From Bdellovibrio sp. ZAP7 (GTDB lineage Bacteria; Bdellovibrionota; UBA1018; CAIMNF01), in NCBI GenBank assembly GCA_945874535.1, contig CAMCGZ010000008.1, positions 43,600 to 107,599 on the forward strand: DNA of 64,000 nt, in the 5' to 3' direction. Each line of letters opens with the position of its first letter. Position 1 is the first letter of the stretch. The translations under genes were made by a program, and so were the position numbers. The notes beneath the pieces are model-generated. The model did not search any database. It was not told where the DNA came from and worked only from the letters and a program-made list of their open reading frames with translations. Shown here piece by piece: positions 59,809 to 64,000 of the stretch.

Positions 59809-60918
59809 ATGGCATCCGCTCAGGGAAGGGCAGGAAGTAGTCTACTCGCGCGTTTGAAGGGGGGCATTGACCTCTCTTTCATGCTTGGTCGTTCCTATGT
59901 GGGACTGAGTATCGGTGCGTCGAGCGTCAAACTGGTCGAACTGCGCAAAAAATCGAACTCCTGGATGATGACGGCGTACGCCAACATTCCAGTCGAGGAA
60001 GTTATTTCGGATCAGCGCGAAGTGGTGAATGCCGCCAACATCGCTTACGCCATTCAAGAAGCCTTGACCGCGACCAAGGTCAAATCAAAAGAGGTGTGTT
60101 CCTCCCTGGTGGGGAGCGGGGTGATCATCAAAAACATCACCATCAGTGTGAACAATAAGAAAGAGCTCGAAGACCAGGTTTACTGGGAGGCCGAGCAGTA
60201 CATTCCCTTCGATATCAATGATGTCGTGATCGACTACCAGACCATCCGGGAGATCAAGAAAAACGAGTTTGAGGTGGTGGTGGTGGCGGTGAAGAACGAC
60301 TACATCGATCAGTACCTCGGAGTCATCGAGGAAGCCGGCCTGCAGACCCGGGTGATGGATGTTGAAGTGTTCGCGCTCCAGAATTGCTTTGAATCGAATT
60401 ACACTGTTCCTTCGAATGAGGCCGTTTTGATTGCCGACATCGGGGCGATGAGCACCAAGGTGACCATTTGTGCGGATGGATCCCCGCTCTTCACCAAAGA
60501 TGCGCCTTATGGTGGAATCAATGTGACCAACGAGATCCAGAGAGAGTTGAAACTCCCGACTTTTGTCGATGCGGAGACCCTGAAGATTTCCGAAACACTT
60601 CCGCAAGAAGTGTCCGAAATCGTTTCGAGGATGTGCCATGTGCTCGGAACCGAGTTGAAGCGATCCATCGACTTCTACAATGCTTCGAACCTCGGGCCGC
60701 CGGTATCGACGGTCTACCTTTCAGGCGGCGGATCGCGAGCCCAAGGCATGCTTCCGATCGTTCAAGAATATGTCGGAGTCCCCGTGCAGGTGGTGAATCC
60801 CTTTGAGCGCATCCAAGGGGATCCTAAAAAGATGAGTCAGGAATACCTCGATAGCATCGCGCCAGAAGCGGTGATTCCGATCGGCCTGGCGATCCGTGCG
60901 AGGGACAAGACCACATGA
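59809..60918 (+). CDS. pilM: Type IV pilus assembly protein PilM
   Basis: ATG 59809 is used (MASAQGRAGSSLLARLKGG); the track start is ten codons earlier. The 369-residue protein is actin-like, related to FtsA: 'SYVGLSIGASSVKLVELRKKS', 'VYWEAEQYIPFDINDVVIDYQ', 'AVLIADIGAMSTKVTICADGSPLFTKDAPYGG' and 'VYLSGGGSRAQGMLPIVQEYVGVPVQVVNPF'. It sits in the cytosol and binds the PilN N-terminus, linking motor and alignment subcomplexes. pilN overlaps it by four bases (ATGA). Confidence 0.95.
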   Translation: MASAQGRAGSSLLARLKGGIDLSFMLGRSYVGLSIGASSVKLVELRKKSNSWMMTAYANIPVEEVISDQREVVNAANIAYAIQEALTATKVKSKEVCSSLVGSGVIIKNITISVNNKKELEDQVYWEAEQYIPFDINDVVIDYQTIREIKKNEFEVVVVAVKNDYIDQYLGVIEEAGLQTRVMDVEVFALQNCFESNYTVPSNEAVLIADIGAMSTKVTICADGSPLFTKDAPYGGINVTNEIQRELKLPTFVDAETLKISETLPQEVSEIVSRMCHVLGTELKRSIDFYNASNLGPPVSTVYLSGGGSRAQGMLPIVQEYVGVPVQVVNPFERIQGDPKKMSQEYLDSIAPEAVIPIGLAIRARDKTT

Positions 60919-61544
60919 TCAAGGTCAATTTGGTCAAAAAGCGCGTCGCATCTACCTCGGGTGCCGGGGGCAAGATCGATGACCTCAAATCCAAGATCAA
61001 TCTGGATGCATTGAGGAATGTCGGCCAGGGGAGCGGTAAGACTCTTGCTCCGTTGTTCTACAAGATCGGCATTCCAGCGATTTTCGCACTATCGGCAAAT
61101 TACTTTTACGACGAGACCATTCAGGGAATCCGTGACGAGCAGGCCAAAGAACTGGCTGCCGTGGGCGAAGCCAAAGACAAGATCAACAAGCAGCTCCAGA
61201 AAATCAAGGGATTCGAGGCCATCAAGATGGAGCTCGAGCGGAATTCAATGGTGATCCGGGCCAAGATGGACACCATTGAAAATTTGATCCGTGGCCGGGA
61301 TTTCACCGGCAAGTCGATGATGAGTCTGGTTCAGGCTTTACCGAAGGACTCTTGGATTGTCGAATACAGCCAGGTAGAGAAGAGCTACACGATTCGTGGC
61401 GGGGCCATCGAATACACCATGGTGAGTGACTTCATGTCACGATTGGGCCGGACGATCTATTACAAGGAAGTCTCTCTCCGCAATTCATCGAGTGATCCGA
61501 CGCAAAAAAGAATCAGCTTCGAACTGACTGCGAGGAGAGACTGA
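60915..61544 (+). CDS. pilN: Type IV pilus alignment protein PilN
   Basis: PilN begins MIKVNLVKKRVA, the INLL-like segment that docks into PilM. A membrane segment ('LFYKIGIPAIFALSANYFY') and a coiled coil ('IRDEQAKELAAVGEAKDKINKQLQKIKGFEAIKMELERNSMVIRAKMDTIENL') follow, then a ferredoxin-like periplasmic domain ('DSWIVEYSQVEKSYTIRGGAIEYTMVSDFMSRLG'). It pairs with PilO. The N-terminal cytosolic part is longer than usual. Its stop shares a base with the pilO start. Confidence 0.88.
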   Translation: MIKVNLVKKRVASTSGAGGKIDDLKSKINLDALRNVGQGSGKTLAPLFYKIGIPAIFALSANYFYDETIQGIRDEQAKELAAVGEAKDKINKQLQKIKGFEAIKMELERNSMVIRAKMDTIENLIRGRDFTGKSMMSLVQALPKDSWIVEYSQVEKSYTIRGGAIEYTMVSDFMSRLGRTIYYKEVSLRNSSSDPTQKRISFELTARRD

Positions 61545-62290
61545 TGGGGGGCTTGAAGTCCACACCATTCTATCTGATGCTGTTCGGATTCTTGGGGTAC
61601 TTGGGGTTCCAGTATTACACCTTCAGCTATTCTCCGGAGGGTGAAGTGGAACTCCATCGCGCCGCCTTGGCCAGCGCAAATTCCGAATTAGAGGGATTGA
61701 AGAAAAAGCTCTCTGACGGGAATAAATTCATGAAGTCGTTGGATCAGAAGCGTGAGGAAATCCGTGCTCAGATCGTGAAGCTCGGCGAGTATCAGGGTGC
61801 TCTGTCAGAGGCTCCGGATGTGCCGGTTTTACTTCGCTTGCTCGATACCGAGGCGAAGCGGGCAGAATTGAAGGTGGACCGGATCGAGCCCGGCAAGAAG
61901 GACCAACGGGAGTATTACCTCGAACAGGAGTTCAAGCTCGATGTCCGGGGGAGTTTTCAAAATCTGCTCCTCTTCATTCATCGGGTTTCACAGCTCCAGA
62001 GGATTCTGAGAATCGAAGGTGTCACTCTTCGCATCGCCTCAACCAGCTTGAGTGCCAAGGCGATCACCCTTTCCGCCAGTTTGTCGGTTCGAGCTTACCA
62101 GTATTCGCTGAGCAAAGAAGACAAGCTCCAGATCGCTGAAATCCCCAAAGACATGATCGGCTCCGAGAGCGGCCCGAAGAAAGAATCGGAAAAGCCAAAG
62201 GCTGAAGAGAAACCGAAAGCGAATGAAAAAGCAGGTGAAAAGGCCGCAACTGCGCCGGCAGAGCGTCCGAAAGGGGCGGGAGGACCATGA
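61544..62290 (+). CDS. pilO: Type IV pilus alignment protein PilO
   Basis: An N-terminal helix ('FYLMLFGFLGYLGFQYYTF') leads to a coiled coil ('ELHRAALASANSELEGLKKKLSDGNKFMKSLDQKREEIRAQIVKLGEYQGAL'). A ferredoxin-like domain follows ('VPVLLRLLDTEAKRAELKVDRIEPGKKDQREYYLEQEFKLDVRGSFQNLLLFIHRVSQLQRILRIEGVTL'). The final 45 residues are Lys/Glu/Ala-rich. It forms heterodimers with PilN in the periplasm. The start shares one base with the pilN stop (TGATGG), and pilP overlaps by four bases. Confidence 0.9.
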   Translation: MGGLKSTPFYLMLFGFLGYLGFQYYTFSYSPEGEVELHRAALASANSELEGLKKKLSDGNKFMKSLDQKREEIRAQIVKLGEYQGALSEAPDVPVLLRLLDTEAKRAELKVDRIEPGKKDQREYYLEQEFKLDVRGSFQNLLLFIHRVSQLQRILRIEGVTLRIASTSLSAKAITLSASLSVRAYQYSLSKEDKLQIAEIPKDMIGSESGPKKESEKPKAEEKPKANEKAGEKAATAPAERPKGAGGP

Positions 62291-62772
62291 AATCCATGAT
62301 TCTTTCCACTCTTCTCATGATACCGTTCGCCGTGTTTGCGGCACCGGCTGCCCCTGTAGCACCCCTGGCTTCCTCTGAGCCAGAGCTCCCCATGGACTCG
62401 CTCCTGAACGAAGATCTGATCCGTTCTTTGCGTGATCCCTTCCAGCTGCCGACCAGTGCAATAATCAAAAAAGAAATCCCGAAATCGGAACTCGAGACAT
62501 TGGCATTGAAGGATTTCAAGCTTCAAGGTGTGATTTCCGGCCCGCGTAAAGTCCGTGCCATGTTGGCCGGTGGAGGCGGGAAAACCTACTTTGTGAAGGT
62601 CGGAGACCGGATCGGAGTCCGGGGCGGCAAGATCACCCAGATCACCTCCGATGCCGTGCGGGTCACCGAGTTTTACCAGGACGAAAAAGGACGCAATGTT
62701 CCTGATATCTACGAATTGAGGTTGGCGGGAGAGCTGGTCTCTCTCACCAAGAAAGACGAGGACAAACAATGA
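62287..62772 (+). CDS. pilP: Type IV pilus protein PilP
   Basis: A signal peptide (MKSMILSTLLMIPFAVFA) without a lipobox cysteine is followed by an unstructured N-terminal part ('LLNEDLIRSLRDPFQLPTS'). The beta-domain follows: 'LKDFKLQGVISGPRKVRAMLAGGGGKTYFVKVGDRIGVRGGKITQITSDAVRVTEFYQDEKGRNVPDIYELRL', typical of PilP/GspC homology regions. It links PilN/PilO to the PilQ secretin. PilP is a lipoprotein in many bacteria; here the lipobox seems absent. It overlaps pilQ by ATGA. Confidence 0.9.
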   Translation: MKSMILSTLLMIPFAVFAAPAAPVAPLASSEPELPMDSLLNEDLIRSLRDPFQLPTSAIIKKEIPKSELETLALKDFKLQGVISGPRKVRAMLAGGGGKTYFVKVGDRIGVRGGKITQITSDAVRVTEFYQDEKGRNVPDIYELRLAGELVSLTKKDEDKQ

Positions 62773-64000
62773 GGTCATTCATGCTGGCGCTCCTGATGAT
62801 GGCAGTCGGTGTTTCTGCAGAAGCCGGACAGATCCAGTCGATGCAGGTCAAGAATGTCGGAAACGAGAGTGTGATCGAGATCATCGGAAACGGTATCGGA
62901 GACTATGTCAAAGAAGAAAAGACTTCGCCCCCCCAGCTGGTCCTGACCTTCAAGGACTCCACCATCGCCGATATCGCACGCCAGACTTTCGATCCCTCCA
63001 CGGAATTGCCCAACTCGCCGCTGGTTCAGATTTCCAGCTACCCCTTCACCGATCTGGACGCCCGGGTGGTGCTCGATTTCAAGTCGAAACTCCAGTACAA
63101 GATCGATGCGAACGACCGGAAAATCACGATTCGTATTCCACTCTCTTCTGATAAGCCGGCTGTGGCAGTCCAGCGGGAACGCGCACCGGACCTGAAGCCC
63201 TCCGATCTTGATCCTTTGACCACCATCATGAGTGCCGAGACCGAACAGAAATTCACGGGTTCGCCCATCACCTTGAAGCTGAAGGACGCGGACGTGCACG
63301 AGGTGCTCCGGTTGATTTCGGATGCCAGCGGGTTCAATATTGTGATTCACCCTCAGGTGAACGGCCGTCTCACGCTGTCGCTCGAACAGGTACCTTGGGA
63401 TCAGGCGCTGGATGTGGTTCTGACCACACTCAGGCTCGCGGCCGAGAGAAGGGACAGTGTCCTGCGAGTGGTACCCCGGGATCAGCTCATCAATGAGAAG
63501 CAAGCCGAGATCGATGCCAAGCGAGTAGTGGCTCAGGCGGCACCGCGGATCACCCGGATATTCCCGGTGAGTTATGCGGAGCTGGGAACGCTTCAGTCAC
63601 TCTTGACGACCTTTGTAAATTCCCAGAACACAGCGGGTGGAGCCCCGGCCACAATCCTCATCAATGCCAACACCCAATCCTTGATTGTCCGGGATACCGC
63701 CGAGGGTGTGGATCGGATCAAGAAAATGATCCAGCTGCTCGATGTTCAGACGCCTCAGGTGATCATCGAAGCGAAAGTGATCGATGCCTTGGAGTCTTTT
63801 TCCAAGACCATCGGCGGTCGTTTGAGTATGTCTTTGACATCGAACGGACGGAATCGGATGGATTTCAATGGTGGTGTTCCAGCAGCCGGCGGTGGGTCTT
63901 CGAGTTCGACCGGGAACAGCAATAGTTTCCGTTTCGGGATCGGCAACACAGCCACACTCGATGCCTTGTTGGCTTTTTCTGAGACCCAAAATACAGCGAA
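62769..64000 (+). CDS. pilQ: Type IV pilus secretin PilQ, cut by the window end
   Basis: This gene is not in the ORF track because it runs off the end. ATG 62769 overlaps the pilP stop as ATGA. Translation gives a signal peptide (MRSFMLALLMMAVGVSAEAG) and an AMIN domain (about residues 20-120, 'DARVVLDFKSKLQYKIDANDRKITIRI'). A secretin/TonB short N-terminal domain follows ('GSPITLKLKDADVHEVLRLISDASGFNIVIHPQVNGRLTLSLEQVPWDQALDVVL'), and then the N1 domain ('NANTQSLIVRDTAEGVDRIKKMIQLLDVQTPQVIIEAKVIDA'). The secretin channel starts but is truncated at residue 410. PilQ is the outer-membrane pore for the pilus. Confidence 0.93.
   Translation, partial: MRSFMLALLMMAVGVSAEAGQIQSMQVKNVGNESVIEIIGNGIGDYVKEEKTSPPQLVLTFKDSTIADIARQTFDPSTELPNSPLVQISSYPFTDLDARVVLDFKSKLQYKIDANDRKITIRIPLSSDKPAVAVQRERAPDLKPSDLDPLTTIMSAETEQKFTGSPITLKLKDADVHEVLRLISDASGFNIVIHPQVNGRLTLSLEQVPWDQALDVVLTTLRLAAERRDSVLRVVPRDQLINEKQAEIDAKRVVAQAAPRITRIFPVSYAELGTLQSLLTTFVNSQNTAGGAPATILINANTQSLIVRDTAEGVDRIKKMIQLLDVQTPQVIIEAKVIDALESFSKTIGGRLSMSLTSNGRNRMDFNGGVPAAGGGSSSSTGNSNSFRFGIGNTATLDALLAFSETQNTA

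Overview
The window reads as a moderately high-GC chromosome segment of a Gram-negative, diderm bacterium. Outer-membrane markers are Pal, a CpoB/YbgF-like lipoprotein, a predicted beta-barrel, many lipoproteins and the PilQ secretin. Gene style and the pil gene order resemble the former deltaproteobacterial lineages (Myxococcota/Bdellovibrionota). I cannot place it more precisely from the sequence alone.

Layout. 0-8.6 kb: housekeeping genes, mostly on the plus strand (ssb on minus): ribD, pal, two lipoproteins, tsaD, rsmA, a DUF502 protein, smpB and rpoZ, then a beta-barrel candidate. 8.6-13.3 kb, minus strand: proC, lon and two exported proteins. 13.3-16.3 kb: an ABC importer (fused double permease, ATPase, and a separate AAA-associated domain protein). 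16.3-20.1 kb, minus strand: a membrane phosphoesterase, a PfkB kinase and a compact Flp/TadE-type prepilin cluster in which two genes appear to use CTG start codons overlapping the previous stop as CTGA. 20.1-25.6 kb: a SPOR protein, then DedA, CHASE2-adenylate cyclase and cyclic-nucleotide-binding genes in one operon, and a sigma-54-promoted lipoprotein. 25.8-35.6 kb: cinA, acs, a class V aminotransferase, a HELSH lipoprotein, tRNA-Lys, a TerC protein and an M16 peptidase pair. 35.6-39.2 kb: ftsQ-ftsA-ftsZ. 39.2-46.5 kb: purine nucleoside phosphorylase, an MTA/SAH-type deaminase, a second sigma-54-promoted lipoprotein, lysA, two exported unknowns, a tRNA-derived repeat region, tRNA-Leu and ribF. 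46.5-64 kb: a type IV pilus cluster, pilB-pilT-pilC-(AAA activator)-[two polytopic membrane proteins]-pilA-pilG-pilH-pilI-pilD-(GspH-like)-pilM-N-O-P-Q. PilQ is cut by the window end.

The pilus cluster follows the Myxococcus-type order. The sensor gene pilS is absent, the PilR-like activator is reduced to its AAA core, and pilA is inverted behind a lower-GC insertion. PilD is the only prepilin peptidase in the window and could also serve the Flp/TadE-type proteins.

Regulatory signals are unusually readable. Many genes (pfkB, acs, lysA, pnp, pilB, pilG and others) have a good -35/-10 pair with the -10 box only 5-9 nt before the start codon, which implies leaderless or nearly leaderless mRNAs. 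Two lipoprotein genes have near-perfect -24/-12 (sigma-54) promoters. An 11-bp intrinsic terminator forms the signal-peptide codons of the gene after pal. No CRISPR array, IS element or prophage was seen. All assignments come from reading the sequence and supplied translations; no database search was possible.
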